Below, in pieces: positions 1 to 8,733 of a DNA stretch of 55,509 bases. Made by a program: the position numbers and the translations under genes. Positions within the stretch are counted from its first letter, which is position 1. Each line of letters opens with the position of its first letter. The notes beneath the pieces are model-generated. The model was given only the letters and a program-made list of their open reading frames with translations, was not told the DNA's origin and did not search any database. This DNA comes from Gordonia effusa NBRC 100432. Lineage in GTDB: Bacteria > Actinomycetota > Actinomycetes > Mycobacteriales > Mycobacteriaceae. The stretch is from positions 1 to 55,509 of the forward strand of contig NZ_BAEH01000042.1 in NCBI RefSeq assembly GCF_000241305.1. Direction: 5' to 3'.

Positions 1-346
1 CATGTGAGGATTCGACCCAATCGTGCGGACTCTCGGCGCGCTCCTGATAGCCGGTCAGTCCCCCACGCTGACGAAGCTGATCGAAGCCATCCCGACGTCC
101 GGTGATGATCTTGTGCACGTAACACTGATGGCCGGTGTCGAAGATGACCGGGTCATGCGGCGAGTCGAAAACCCGATGGATCGCGAGCGTCAATTCCACT
201 ACACCGAGATTGGGGCCAAGATGTCCGCCACTCGCGGAGACCTTCTCGATGAGGAATTCTCGGATCTCGCGGGCTAACTCGGCCATTTCCCGCTGGTCCA
301 GCCCAACCAGATCCGCCGGAGAGCTGATCCTGTCCAGCACCCTCAT
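1..346 (-). CDS. dxs: 1-deoxy-D-xylulose-5-phosphate synthase, N-terminal 115 residues (cut by window edge)
   Basis: First enzyme of the MEP isoprenoid pathway: thiamine-diphosphate-dependent condensation of pyruvate and glyceraldehyde 3-phosphate. Reading the minus strand from 346 gives a typical Dxs N-terminus: [14 protein letters not shown] around residues 40-53, then [12 protein letters not shown] around 69-80 and the HDWVESSH stretch at the edge. These are the ThDP-site histidine segments of the family. The ATG at 346 is preceded by AGGAGG six bases upstream, which decides it over nearby GTG codons. The gene runs off the left end, so the transketolase-like core is not visible. Upstream 347-511 separates it from the same-strand methyltransferase gene. 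Confidence 0.93.
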   Translation of the reverse strand, partial: MRVLDRISSPADLVGLDQREMAELAREIREFLIEKVSASGGHLGPNLGVVELTLAIHRVFDSPHDPVIFDTGHQCYVHKIITGRRDGFDQLRQRGGLTGYQERAESPHDWVESSH

Positions 347-511
347 CGCCATCCTCCTCATCGGTCCCACCCCTGCCCAACGTCCGGGCCGGCGGTCCAC
401 TCGTCACCACGACGCACAGCCGCGCTCGCGTCACCGTTTAGTCTTCGGTCAGTCTACGGACTCACCTAACCCGACCTCACGCATCCGTCGGTGGTTAAAG
501 CCCGAAGGTGA
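347..511. other. Intergenic stretch upstream of dxs
   Basis: 165 bases between the stop of the methyltransferase gene and the dxs start. On the minus strand a TAGACT box (plus 451-456) could be a -10 element for dxs, about 100 bases before the start codon. No hairpin with a T-run and no small ORF with a ribosome site were found. The promoter suggestion is weak. Confidence 0.25.
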
Positions 512-1852
512 TCAACCAGACACCCGAACCAGTGCCGCGATCGCCTCGACGTGATGCGTCCGCGGGAACGCATCGAACCCGCGGACCTCCACCACCCGGT
601 ACCCGTGCTCGACGAAGAGACCCAAGTCCCGCGCGAACGCGGCTGCATCGCACCCAACGTGCACGACGACATCGGGAGCGGCCGCGGCAACCGTCGCCAC
701 TACATCGCGGCCCGCGCCGCTGCGTGGAGGGTCGAGCACAACGACATCTGGCGCGGGCAATGTCCCCGCTACCGCCTGCGTCGCTCCTCGATGGACGCTG
801 ACTCCCCGATCACCCAGCGTGACCGTCGCCGCGTCGAGTGCGGTGGCATCGGTGTCGACCACATGCGCCTGTCCCAGTTCGGCGCCGCTCGAGGCCGCGG
901 CGTCGACGAGCGCAGCGGTGAACACCCCGACGCCGCCATAGAGATCCCAGAGCGTCATACCACCGGCCAAACCCCGGTACTCGGATACCAACTCGACGAC
1001 CGCGTCGGAATAGACCTGCGGCGCTCGGCGATGTGCCTGCCAAAAGCCAGTCGACGGAATTCGCCACTCACGCGAACCAACGATGAACGACGCCGTCGAC
1101 GACCCCGCGACCAAATGCGTCATCCGACGTTCTGCCCGCGCGCGATGCCGTTGCGCTTGCGCACGTCGCTGCCCGCCCGCACGTCGCGGAACATCGCCTC
1201 GCGGAGCGGGCGCCAGCTCGACAACATGCACCTGCTCACGTCCATCTCGCACCACGACGACTTCGCTCCCCGGCTGATACCGGTGCTCGTGAACGGTCGA
1301 ATACATCTGTCGATGCAATGCGATACACGGCTCGGTCACAATCGCGGCGTCGCGATGCCGATGAAAACCGGGATGACCTTCACCGTCGACGCTCAACCGC
1401 GCGCGTACCCGCCACTGCGAGCCCGCGTCGGGACCGGCGTACAGACCCTCATCGGGTTCACTCAGCGACTCCACCCGAACCTCGACGTCGGGCAGCCGGC
1501 CCACCCGCGTCAACGTGTCGGCGAGCACCTGCGATTTCAGTTCACGCCCATGATCGAGCGTCACATACGACAGGTCGCAGCACCCGGCACCGGCCGCCGC
1601 GGCCGGACACGCAGGCTCGATGCGATGTGGACTCGGCTCAAGAATCTCGATTGCGTCCGCGTGGCAGAACGACGGCTTGCGATCGTCGACGACGACGGCA
1701 CGAACGCGTTCGCCGGGAAGACCACCCCGCACGAACACCACCCGTCCGTCGACTCGCCCAACTCCCGCGCCACCATGTGCGAGGCGGTCCAGCGTGAGTT
1801 CCACCTCGCGTTCCGACCACGCGCCCGGCCGCGTCGGCACCGCGTCGCTCAC
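512..1852 (-). CDS. Class I SAM-dependent RNA methyltransferase of the TrmA/RumA family, with TRAM domain
   Basis: Predicted 446 aa. A TRAM RNA-binding domain occupies roughly residues 15-60 (ELTLDRLAHGGAGVGRVDG). Cysteines 82, 91, 92 and 176 are placed like the [4Fe-4S] ligands of RumA-type uracil-5 methyltransferases. The SAM motif LYGGVGVF lies near 304-312, LDPPRSGAG near 373-381, and HVGCDAAAFARD gives the catalytic nucleophile Cys401. Expected reaction: C5 methylation of a uridine in rRNA or tRNA; the target cannot be assigned. The GTG start at 1852 overlaps the upstream permease stop (GTGA), indicating translational coupling. The Arg/Gln-rich segment near 222-244 is an unusual low-complexity linker. 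Equivalent to Rv2689c by position. Confidence 0.82.
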   Translation of the reverse strand: MSDAVPTRPGAWSEREVELTLDRLAHGGAGVGRVDGRVVFVRGGLPGERVRAVVVDDRKPSFCHADAIEILEPSPHRIEPACPAAAAGAGCCDLSYVTLDHGRELKSQVLADTLTRVGRLPDVEVRVESLSEPDEGLYAGPDAGSQWRVRARLSVDGEGHPGFHRHRDAAIVTEPCIALHRQMYSTVHEHRYQPGSEVVVVRDGREQVHVVELAPAPRGDVPRRAGGQRRAQAQRHRARAERRMTHLVAGSSTASFIVGSREWRIPSTGFWQAHRRAPQVYSDAVVELVSEYRGLAGGMTLWDLYGGVGVFTAALVDAAASSGAELGQAHVVDTDATALDAATVTLGDRGVSVHRGATQAVAGTLPAPDVVVLDPPRSGAGRDVVATVAAAAPDVVVHVGCDAAAFARDLGLFVEHGYRVVEVRGFDAFPRTHHVEAIAALVRVSG

Positions 1853-3858
1853 CGGTTGTCGGAGGTATCGCCGAGGGCCCGACGCACGTCGCCCGGCGCG
1901 GTGTAGACGGCATCGTGGTTCTTTCGCCGATCCGACGAAGTCAACTGCCACGGCACCGATGTCACCATCACCCCGGGCTCGAACAACAATCGTCCCTTGA
2001 GGCGCAGCGCGGACTGGTTGTGCAGAATCTGCTCCCACCAATGTCCGACGACATACTCCGGGATGAAGACAGTGATGACGTCACGCGGCGACTCCCGGCG
2101 CACGCGCCGGACATAGTCGATGACCGGCCGCGTGATCTCCCGGTAGGGCGATGCGATCACCTTGAGCGGCACGGTGATATCGCTAGCCTCCCACTGCGAC
2201 ACCAGCTTTCGGGTATCGCGGTCGTCGACGTTGACGGTGATCGCTTCCAGCGTGTCCGGCCGGGTCGCACGTGCGTATCGTATGGCTCGTTTGGTTGCCA
2301 GGTGCAGCGTCGACACCAGCACAACCGAGTGAGTACGACTCGGTAATACCTCGTCGTCTTCGGTCGAGTCCAGTTCGATCTGAACCGTCGCGTAGTGATG
2401 GTGGATCAGCTTCATAATGACGAACAGAATCACCATCGCGACAATCGCGATCCAGGCACCGGCCGCGAATTTGGTGATCAACACAATCACCAACACGGTC
2501 GCGGTCATCACCAGCCCGATCGCGTTGATGATCCGGGAGCGGTACATGCGCTTGCGCGCACGTGGATCGGTCTCGGTCCGCAGATGTCGCGTCCAGTGCC
2601 GAACCATGCCTGTCTGGCTGAGTGTGAAGGAGACAAACACTCCGACGATGTAGAGCTGAATTAGGGCGGTTACTTCCGCGCCGAATGCCACGACAAAGAT
2701 GATCGCCGCGACGGCCAGGAAGACAATTCCGTTGCTGAACGCCAATCGATCGCCACGAGTGTGCATCTGACGCGGCAGGTATCGATCCTGGGCGAGCACC
2801 GAACCCAACACCGGGAATCCGTTGAACGCGGTATTCGCGGCGAGCATCAAGATAAGCGCCGTGGCAACGGCGACAACATAGAACGCCGGGGTGAATCCAC
2901 CGAAGATCGCATGCGCCAACTGCGCGATCATGGACTTCTGCTGGTAGCCGTCCGGCGCTCCGATCAGATCCTTTGCGGGATCGGCGACGTATTTGACCCC
3001 GGCCTCCTGCGCCATCAGAACCAGCCCCAATAGCAAAACGATTGAGAAACCGCCGAGCAAGAGCAGCGTGGTCGCAGCGTTACGTGACTTAGGTTTACGG
3101 AAGGCCGGTACGCCGTTACTTATCGCCTCGACACCGGTCAATGCGGCACAGCCCGAAGAGAATGATCTAGCGAGTAAGAACACAAATGCCAACCCGACAA
3201 GATGACTGTCTTCGGCACGCAACTCGAAGCCCGCGCTCTCCGCCTCTATCGGCCGATTCAGAACCACGTCGATCGCGCCCCAGATCAACATCACCGCGAC
3301 ACTCACGATGAACAGATAGGTCGGAATGGCAAGCAGCGCACCGGATTCCTTGATGCCGCGCAGGTTAACCGCCGCGAGCAGCGCGATTGCGAGAACGGAG
3401 AAGAAGACCTTGTTGTCGTGCACGAGCGACGACGTCGAGCCGATATTCTCCATCGCCGACGAGATCGACACCGCCACGGTGAGCACATAGTCGACGAGTA
3501 GCGCGCTACCCACGGTGAGGCCGGCGTTAGGCCCCAGATTGACCGTCGCCACCTCGTAGTCACCACCGCCGGACGGATACGCGTGCACATTCTGGCGATA
3601 ACTGGCGACGACGACAACCATCACAAGTGCCACCGCTACCGCCACCCACGGCGCATAGACGAAGGCAGACAGCCCGGCTACCGAAAGGACCAGGAAGATT
3701 TCCTGCGGGGCGTACGCCACCGACGACATCGCGTCGGACGCGAAGACCGGCAACGCGATACGTTTAGGCAGCAACGTATGACCGAGTTTGTCACTGCGGA
3801 ACGGACGTCCGAGCAGCAACCGCTTGGTCGCTACCGACACCGTGGAGAGTGTGGACAC
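1849..3858 (-). CDS. APC-superfamily permease resembling the KimA potassium importer
   Basis: Predicted 669 aa. About 12 membrane segments fill the first ~470 residues, followed by a soluble ~180-residue C-terminal domain with a USP-like look (VVLVSTLHLATKRAIRYAR). Segments SDAMSSVAY, YPSGGGDYE, LLVDYVLTVAVSIS, SSGCAALTGVEAISNG, RGDRLAFSNGI and LHNQSALRLK match my recall of Bacillus KimA (YdaO) closely, including the SDA, VDY and TGVEA residues linked to K+ binding there. General annotation would be amino-acid permease; I prefer K+ uptake because two TrkA/RCK genes lie divergently next door. The GTG at 3858 is chosen because a TAATGT -10 box ends seven bases upstream, suggesting a leaderless mRNA; a longer reading frame to 3933 would cross it. 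Confidence 0.8.
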   Translation of the reverse strand: MSTLSTVSVATKRLLLGRPFRSDKLGHTLLPKRIALPVFASDAMSSVAYAPQEIFLVLSVAGLSAFVYAPWVAVAVALVMVVVVASYRQNVHAYPSGGGDYEVATVNLGPNAGLTVGSALLVDYVLTVAVSISSAMENIGSTSSLVHDNKVFFSVLAIALLAAVNLRGIKESGALLAIPTYLFIVSVAVMLIWGAIDVVLNRPIEAESAGFELRAEDSHLVGLAFVFLLARSFSSGCAALTGVEAISNGVPAFRKPKSRNAATTLLLLGGFSIVLLLGLVLMAQEAGVKYVADPAKDLIGAPDGYQQKSMIAQLAHAIFGGFTPAFYVVAVATALILMLAANTAFNGFPVLGSVLAQDRYLPRQMHTRGDRLAFSNGIVFLAVAAIIFVVAFGAEVTALIQLYIVGVFVSFTLSQTGMVRHWTRHLRTETDPRARKRMYRSRIINAIGLVMTATVLVIVLITKFAAGAWIAIVAMVILFVIMKLIHHHYATVQIELDSTEDDEVLPSRTHSVVLVSTLHLATKRAIRYARATRPDTLEAITVNVDDRDTRKLVSQWEASDITVPLKVIASPYREITRPVIDYVRRVRRESPRDVITVFIPEYVVGHWWEQILHNQSALRLKGRLLFEPGVMVTSVPWQLTSSDRRKNHDAVYTAPGDVRRALGDTSDNR

Positions 3859-3871
3859 CCAGCAAACATTA
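3859..3871 (-). promoter_or_regulatory. Leaderless-type -10 box for the KimA-like permease
   Basis: TAATGT at 3866-3871 (minus strand) ends seven bases before the GTG at 3858. In actinobacteria TANNNT at this distance places the transcript start at or next to the start codon. No Shine-Dalgarno sequence precedes the GTG. Confidence 0.5.
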
Positions 3872-3996
3872 GGGCCTACGCAACCGCACCGCCATCGCCA
3901 CCCCGGTCGACAATCGACATTCGTCGACAGCAACCGCTCAGATCGGGCAGGACGGGCACTGCGCAGACATCCCCACTGCCCGGCACATCAATCGGG

Positions 3997-4008
3997 TACG
4001 GTCATGGC
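3997..4008 (+). promoter_or_regulatory. Leaderless-type -10 box for ceoB
   Basis: TACGGT at 3997-4002 ends six bases before the GTG at 4009, and no ribosome-binding site is present. This fits a leaderless ceoB transcript and supports the GTG start. Confidence 0.5.
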
Positions 4009-4674
4009 GTGCAGGTAGTCATCATGGGGTGCGGCCGCGTCGGTTCGTCGCTGGCCATGGCAATGCAAAAGCGTGGTCATTCGGTTGCGATCATCGATCG
4101 AGACGAGGTCGCGTTTGCCCGTCTGAGCCCGCAATTCACCGGTACCAAGGTGCGCGGTGTTGGATTCGACCGAGACATCCTCATCCGCGCGGGTATCGAG
4201 TCGGCAGATGCGTTCGCGGCAGTGTCGTCGGGCGACAATTCGAACATCATTTCCGCGCGCGTTGCCCGCGAAACTTTCGGCGTAGAACGTGTCGTGGCTC
4301 GGATCTACGATGCTCGGCGCGCGGAAGTCTATGAGCGCCTTGGTATTTCGACGGTTGCGACCGTCCCGTGGACCACCGAACGATTCGTGTCCGAACTTGG
4401 CGAAACATCGACGACCGCTGAGTGGCGCGACCCTTCCGGAGCCCTGGTGATCATTCGACTCGACATCCATGAATCGTGGATCGGCACCTCGGTCGGCAAG
4501 TTCCAGGAGCTGACCGGCGCCCGCGTGTCATTCCTCGAACGCGTCGGCCGAACCATCCTGCCCGACGTCAAAACGGTCCTGCAGCAGGACGACCTGATCT
4601 TTGCCGCCGTGCTGACCGACAACGTAGCCAACGCCCGCGCACTCGCCGCGGCACCGCGAGAGACCACCGAATGA
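4009..4674 (+). CDS. ceoB: TrkA-type RCK potassium-channel regulatory protein, first copy
   Basis: Predicted 221 aa cytosolic protein. RCK_N Rossmann fold at the start: GCGRVG at residues 7-12 binds the dinucleotide phosphate and IIDRDE ends the second strand. An RCK_C (TrkA_C) domain follows from about residue 130 (GALVIIRLDIHESWIGTSV). Such proteins bind NAD(H) or nucleotides and gate K+ transporters at the inner membrane. A second RCK gene follows after 52 bases; no TrkH/KtrB pore gene is in the window, but a KimA-like permease is divergent. GTG 4009 gives MQVVIMGCGRVG, the normal family N-terminus; upstream in-frame sequence lies under the divergent gene and is discarded. Confidence 0.88.
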   Translation: MQVVIMGCGRVGSSLAMAMQKRGHSVAIIDRDEVAFARLSPQFTGTKVRGVGFDRDILIRAGIESADAFAAVSSGDNSNIISARVARETFGVERVVARIYDARRAEVYERLGISTVATVPWTTERFVSELGETSTTAEWRDPSGALVIIRLDIHESWIGTSVGKFQELTGARVSFLERVGRTILPDVKTVLQQDDLIFAAVLTDNVANARALAAAPRETTE

Positions 4675-4726
4675 CGATTAATCCGACGTCCGCCGACGCA
4701 GCGACAACAGAACAGGTGGGAAGTCG

Positions 4727-5386
4727 ATGAAAGTTGCCATCGCCGGAGCAGGCGCCGTCGGGCGTTCGATCGCCCGTGAGCTACTGGTCAACTCCCACGA
4801 GATCACTCTGATCGAGCGCGACCGCGGCCACATCGACGAGAGTTCGGTAGACGGGGCGCAATGGCTGCTTGGCGATGCGTGCGAGCTATCCAATCTCGAG
4901 CAGGCCGACTTGCAAAGCTACGACGTCATGATCGCGGCTACTGGCGACGACAAAGCCAACTTGGTGATCAGTCTGCTCGCCAAAACCGAATTCGCGGTCA
5001 ACCGTGTTGTCGCACGCGTCAACGACCCGCGTAACGAATGGCTTTTCGGCGAGGAGTGGGGCGTCGACGTCGCGGTATCGACCCCACGAATACTTGCCTC
5101 ATTGGTCGAAGAGGCGGTCTCGGTCGGAGACTTGGTGCGGCTCATGACATTTCGCCAAGGTCAGGCAAATCTCGTCGAACTCACCCTGCCCGACAACACC
5201 CCGCTCGCCGGGCGCCCGGTCGGCAAGCTCAAGCTGCCCCGCGACGCTGCGCTGGTGACGATTCTGCGCGGAGGACGGGTGATCGTGCCGCAATCCGACG
5301 ATCCGATCGAAGGCGGCGACGAGTTGGTGTTTATCGCCCCGGTCGAAGCCGAAGCCGAGCTGCATACCGCGATGGAACTGGGTTAG
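4727..5386 (+). CDS. ceoC: TrkA-type RCK potassium-channel regulatory protein, second copy
   Basis: Predicted 219 aa. GAGAVG at residues 7-12 and LIERDRGH at the second strand form the NAD-binding motif; GDDKANLVISLLAKTEF and NDPRNEWLF are very conserved RCK_N blocks. The RCK_C domain begins near residue 135 (NLVELTLPDNTPLAGRPVG) and ends in a GGDELVFIAP strand. Close to M. tuberculosis CeoC as I recall it. It sits 52 bases downstream of ceoB in the same direction, so the two proteins probably form a mixed RCK ring. ATG 4727 is preceded by GTGGGAAG, a modest ribosome site. Confidence 0.9.
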   Translation: MKVAIAGAGAVGRSIARELLVNSHEITLIERDRGHIDESSVDGAQWLLGDACELSNLEQADLQSYDVMIAATGDDKANLVISLLAKTEFAVNRVVARVNDPRNEWLFGEEWGVDVAVSTPRILASLVEEAVSVGDLVRLMTFRQGQANLVELTLPDNTPLAGRPVGKLKLPRDAALVTILRGGRVIVPQSDDPIEGGDELVFIAPVEAEAELHTAMELG

Positions 5387-5415
5387 GCACCGAAACTCGG
5401 GCTAACACCAACTCG

Positions 5416-6237
5416 CTAAGAGCCGGCCTTGATGTCGGGCCCGGGTTTGTTAGTGGGGTTAGCCTTGGTGCTGGGCTCAGCTTTGAGGCTCGGCTCTGCG
5501 TTGAGGCCCGGCGCTTCTTCGACGTCGGGCTCTACCTCGACAAGTTCACGCTCGTCCCGTTCCGCACGCCGGACGAGCAGTACTGTGCCCAGAACCGCCG
5601 CAGCGGTCAGCGGCCATCCCATGCCAATTCTCGCGACCGCCAGCCAACCAGTGTGACTGGTGTCATAGAGCGAGGACTGCACGATATAGCGGGCACCGAA
5701 GACAACCGCCCACAATGCGGTGGCAAGGTCGTAGGCCAATAACGTCGGGCGATGTTTACGCCACGCGTGGCCATTGCCGTTGATCGCATTCCACGCGACA
5801 CCGACCAGCGGCCACCGCAGCAGGATCGACAGAACAAAGACGCCGGCGTAGGCGAGCATGGTCCAGATGCCGAATAAGAAATAGCCCTTCGCATCGCCGG
5901 TTCGGTGCGCGATGAACGCGCAGATAGCCACACCCAACAAGCCCGAAATAGCGGGATTCAAGGGCTCGCGACGTACCAGCCGAATGGCGAATATCACTAC
6001 CGCGCACACCAGCGCGGCGATGATGGCGCCGGTCAGACCGAAGGCCATATTAGCCGGCACGAAAACGACGACTGGAAGCGTCGAGTAGATCAGTCCGGAG
6101 ACGCCGCCCATCTGCTCCAGCAGGGTGGCTGTCTCCCGCGCGGGTTCGTCGGCGGCAGGGCGTGCGGCATCGTCGACAGACTCGGTGTGATCGGTGTCGT
6201 GCTCGGTGGGCCCCGGTTCCTTACTCGTCGGCACCAT
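5416..6237 (-). CDS. DUF3159 family multi-spanning membrane protein
   Basis: Predicted 273 aa. The N-terminal ~40 residues are acidic and soluble, then about six hydrophobic helices (from LIYSTLPVVVFVPANMAF to WPLTAAAVLGTVLLV). The C-terminal tail has degenerate short repeats (LNAEPSLKAEPSTKANPT) encoded by a GC-biased DNA repeat and is probably disordered. Function unknown; Rv2693c is the positional equivalent. The start overlaps the end of the upstream OB-fold gene by about 17 bases, so the two are likely co-translated. TTG at 6240 is an alternative start directly before the chosen ATG. Convergent with ceoC, 29 bases apart, with no clear terminator. Confidence 0.75.
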   Translation of the reverse strand: MVPTSKEPGPTEHDTDHTESVDDAARPAADEPARETATLLEQMGGVSGLIYSTLPVVVFVPANMAFGLTGAIIAALVCAVVIFAIRLVRREPLNPAISGLLGVAICAFIAHRTGDAKGYFLFGIWTMLAYAGVFVLSILLRWPLVGVAWNAINGNGHAWRKHRPTLLAYDLATALWAVVFGARYIVQSSLYDTSHTGWLAVARIGMGWPLTAAAVLGTVLLVRRAERDERELVEVEPDVEEAPGLNAEPSLKAEPSTKANPTNKPGPDIKAGS

Positions 6238-6595
6238 CAAGCTCGTAGTACGGGTTGTAGATGACTTTCTCGCCGTCTTGTTGCGCCAACCGCCCCCGAA
6301 CGGTCAACTTGCGACCCGGCTCAATCCCCGGAATTCTGTTGCGTCCCAACCACTTCAGGAGAACAGTATCGGTGCCGTCGAAGAACTCCGCTTTCACGCC
6401 GGTATGTGCGGCCTTCGAGCAGGTCTGTACCGAACGCAATTCCCCGTGGATATTGACTTCTTCGCCACGCGTACATTCCGATGCACATTGCGCACCGCGC
6501 GCACGCGATTGAGATGCGATTTCCTCAGCGTCCGCGGTGTCGAGATCCTCGACCAATTTCCGCGTCAGACGCTTCAGATAACCAGTTGCAGCCAT
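6221..6595 (-). CDS. OB-fold nucleic-acid-binding domain protein
   Basis: Predicted 124 aa, cytosolic. The N-terminal helix (YLKRLTRKLVEDLDTADAEE) is followed by a five-strand OB-like segment (VNIHGELRSVQT, VKAEFFDGTDTVLLKWLGR, KLTVRGRLAQQDGEKVIYNPYYEL). The pattern G-x-L-R-S and a closing YNPYYEL are typical of the actinobacterial Rv2694c group. Ligand and role are not known; OB folds commonly bind ssDNA or RNA. Two cysteines (QCASEC) near residue 37 could be redox active. ATG 6595 has a strong GGGGAGGG ribosome site. It is followed by the overlapping DUF3159 gene. Confidence 0.78.
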   Translation of the reverse strand: MAATGYLKRLTRKLVEDLDTADAEEIASQSRARGAQCASECTRGEEVNIHGELRSVQTCSKAAHTGVKAEFFDGTDTVLLKWLGRNRIPGIEPGRKLTVRGRLAQQDGEKVIYNPYYELDGADE

Positions 6596-6719
6596 CCCAC
6601 CCTCCCCGGGCGATCAGTTCGTAGTTCGTTGAGTACGCGATGGGCTTACCGGCACTCCTATCGGCCACTGTAGACCTCGCCGCACGACGACTCCACCGGG
6701 CGGGGCATCATCAGTTGAC

Positions 6720-7442
6720 ATGGCTGCCTACCCACCCGCCCGAGCGCTGGTCGCGATGCCCGGCACCGGCTCCGACGCCGACTACGTTCGTCGTGCCTTC
6801 GGGCGTGCCGCGTCGACTCTCGGCATCGATCTGATCGCTCTGGAGCCCACGGCGAATCTCGTCGGCGGTTATCTCGACGGGCTCGCCGACGCAGTACGCA
6901 CACACCGCAGAATTCTGGTCGGCGGTGTGTCCATTGGCGCGAGTATTGCCACCTCGTGGGCGCTGCGCAACACGCCGACCTGCGCCGGAGTCCTGGCCGC
7001 ATTACCGCCGTGGACCGGTGATCCGGGCGAGAGCGTCGCCGCGGCATCAGCCTTGGCGACCGCGTCGGCATTACGACGCGACGGACTCAACGCCACCGTC
7101 GAAGCGATGGTCGCTGGCAGCCCCGGCTGGCTGGCAGACGAGTTGACCCGTTCATGGCGGCGGCTGTACCCAGATCTGCTCGACCAGCTGGACGCCGCGG
7201 CGTCATTCGTTGGTCCGACTCTGGCTGAACTGGCCGGTCTGGATGTACCGCTGGCGATCACGGTGGCCACCGACGATCCCATCCATCCGGTCGGCGTCGG
7301 CCGCAGTTGGGCGTCGGCCGCGCCGCACACGGCACTTCGCGAAGTGACTTTGACGGAATGGGGAACCAACGCGGCGCTGCTGGGCGATAACTGCGCGCGA
7401 GGATGGCTGGAGCTGACCCGGTCAGCTCGTCCTATGGCTTAG
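6720..7442 (+). CDS. Small alpha/beta-hydrolase-fold protein
   Basis: Predicted 240 aa, no signal peptide. MPGTGSDADYVRRAF matches the oxyanion-side strand-loop of alpha/beta hydrolases, and GGVSIGAS around residues 68-75 is the nucleophile elbow (G-x-S-x-G-like, Ser at the turn). VATDDPIHPVGVGRSW supplies a plausible acid (Asp) and His region. Substrate unknown. Positional equivalent of Rv2695. Convergent with the DUF3710 gene, overlapping its stop by 11 bases; that overlap and the absence of a terminator imply antisense 3' ends. ATG 6720 lacks a clear ribosome site. Confidence 0.72.
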   Translation: MAAYPPARALVAMPGTGSDADYVRRAFGRAASTLGIDLIALEPTANLVGGYLDGLADAVRTHRRILVGGVSIGASIATSWALRNTPTCAGVLAALPPWTGDPGESVAAASALATASALRRDGLNATVEAMVAGSPGWLADELTRSWRRLYPDLLDQLDAAASFVGPTLAELAGLDVPLAITVATDDPIHPVGVGRSWASAAPHTALREVTLTEWGTNAALLGDNCARGWLELTRSARPMA

Positions 7443-8208
7443 GCTGACGCAACTGCTGCAACGCCGAACCCGACCTCGGGGGTGCGTCAACCTCGGCGGG
7501 AGCAGCGTCACCCAATTCGACGCCGGGATCGTCGGCGTTGCCGAGTGTGTCCGCCACTTCCACTCCGGGCGGCAGATTGTCCGGAGCGAATGCCCCGCCG
7601 GTAGCCATTTCCTGCTGTGCGGAAGCGACCTGCTCGGCCAGGATCTGCGGGAGCACGACAGGCAGCGGCTCACGCGGCGGGAACGGGTCCGACCCGCGCC
7701 GGACCACGGTCTCGGCCAATACCGCGCGGGATAGTTGGGCCAGATGCTCGCCGTGTTCCGCCGGACCGCTGGCGATGCAGCGCAACATCCAGCGCGGGCC
7801 GTCGACGCCGAGGAAACGATGCACTTCACCGGGCACTTCGGCAACAATCTCCCGACCCCAATGGCCATCTTCGACGCGAGTCGCCGCGCCCTCCGAGCGA
7901 ATCGATTCCGCCAGCTCACGGACTACCTCACGCCATTGGCCGGGGGATTTCGGCGCCGCATATGCCGCCACCGTGATGCGGCCGATCGGCGTGATCAGAT
8001 AGACGGCTTCAGGTTGATGGTCAATGGTCATTTCGACGCTGACCTGTCCCCCCTCAACCACCGGCACCAGCACCGATCCCAGATCGAGGTGTGATTGGGC
8101 GAGTTCTTCGTCGGTGTTGGTCAGCGACTCGATGTCATATGGGCCAGCGGCGTCGCCGAGCGTATACGTCTGCGGCTGATCAGCCTTGCCGCTGCGGATT
8201 CCTGCCAT
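7432..8208 (-). CDS. DUF3710 family protein
   Basis: Predicted 258 aa, soluble. The family core runs about residues 20-180: GPYDIESL, LDLGSVLVPVVEGGQVSVEM, EAVYLITPIGRITVAAYAAPKSPGQWREV, VPGEVHRFLGVDGPRWMLRC. The remainder is a Pro/Ala/Asp-rich tail, likely disordered. Function unknown; conserved beside dut in actinobacteria (Rv2696c position). The ATG at 8208 has AAGGAGG 11 bases upstream, and the gene lies 21 bases after dut on the same strand, so it is probably transcribed from the dut promoter. Confidence 0.82.
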   Translation of the reverse strand: MAGIRSGKADQPQTYTLGDAAGPYDIESLTNTDEELAQSHLDLGSVLVPVVEGGQVSVEMTIDHQPEAVYLITPIGRITVAAYAAPKSPGQWREVVRELAESIRSEGAATRVEDGHWGREIVAEVPGEVHRFLGVDGPRWMLRCIASGPAEHGEHLAQLSRAVLAETVVRRGSDPFPPREPLPVVLPQILAEQVASAQQEMATGGAFAPDNLPPGVEVADTLGNADDPGVELGDAAPAEVDAPPRSGSALQQLRQPKP

Positions 8209-8229
8209 CTGTGCTGTTGCCTCCTTGGT

Positions 8230-8733
8230 TCAGGCCCCTGGGGAAACCGCGCCCTCATGCAGGCGCGCGTGCCCTCCGCTGGAGCCATAGCCGCCCGCAC
8301 CGCGGCTGGTCTCGTCAAGTTCGTCGATTTCAACGAGGTCGGGTAACTCCACGCGCTGGACGATCAACTGTGCGATGCGGTCGCCGCGCGCGATGGCAAT
8401 GGACTCGTCGCGATCGAGATTAATCAAGCAAACCTTAATTTCGCCTCGATAACCCGCGTCCACGGTCCCCGGCGTGTTGACAATGGACAGTCCCGTTCGC
8501 GCCGCTAACCCCGACCGCGGATGGATAAGGCCGACCGTGCCGACCGGTAAGGCAATGGCGATACCCGTGCCGACCAACTGTCGACGGCCCGGGGCCAATT
8601 CGAAATCGATCGTCGAGAATAGGTCAACGCCGGCATCGCCCGGGTGCGCACGTACCGGCATCGGCAGATCGCGATCGAGTCGCTTGACGCGAAGTACGTT
8701 GGTGGTCGACTGCGGTGAAATTTCGCTGGACAC
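8230..8733 (-). CDS. dut: dUTP diphosphatase (dUTPase)
   Basis: Hydrolyses dUTP to dUMP and diphosphate, keeping uracil out of DNA and feeding dTMP synthesis. Predicted 167 aa, normal for the homotrimeric family. All five motifs are visible: [40 protein letters not shown] and the flexible C-terminal [12 protein letters not shown]. The start is GTG 8733: a TAGTCT -10 box ends six bases upstream, so the mRNA is probably leaderless. The promoter is shared back to back with the divergent DUF3093 gene. Confidence 0.95.
   Translation of the reverse strand: MSSEISPQSTTNVLRVKRLDRDLPMPVRAHPGDAGVDLFSTIDFELAPGRRQLVGTGIAIALPVGTVGLIHPRSGLAARTGLSIVNTPGTVDAGYRGEIKVCLINLDRDESIAIARGDRIAQLIVQRVELPDLVEIDELDETSRGAGGYGSSGGHARLHEGAVSPGA

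Noticed and set aside
347..511. IdeR iron box or riboswitch upstream of dxs
   Set aside because: CACCTAACCCGACC has only partial likeness to the 19-bp iron box and lacks the symmetric half; no thiamine-type riboswitch motif was seen.
551..1906. 451-codon open frame on the plus strand
   Set aside because: It lies wholly antisense to the well-supported TrmA/RumA-family gene; the protein has no family motifs and its composition (Arg/His/Pro-rich) is that of a high-GC shadow frame.
3583..4008. N-terminal extension of the first RCK gene
   Set aside because: The upstream codons overlap the divergent permease gene and its promoter; the family N-terminus starts at 4009 and a -10 box sits just before it.
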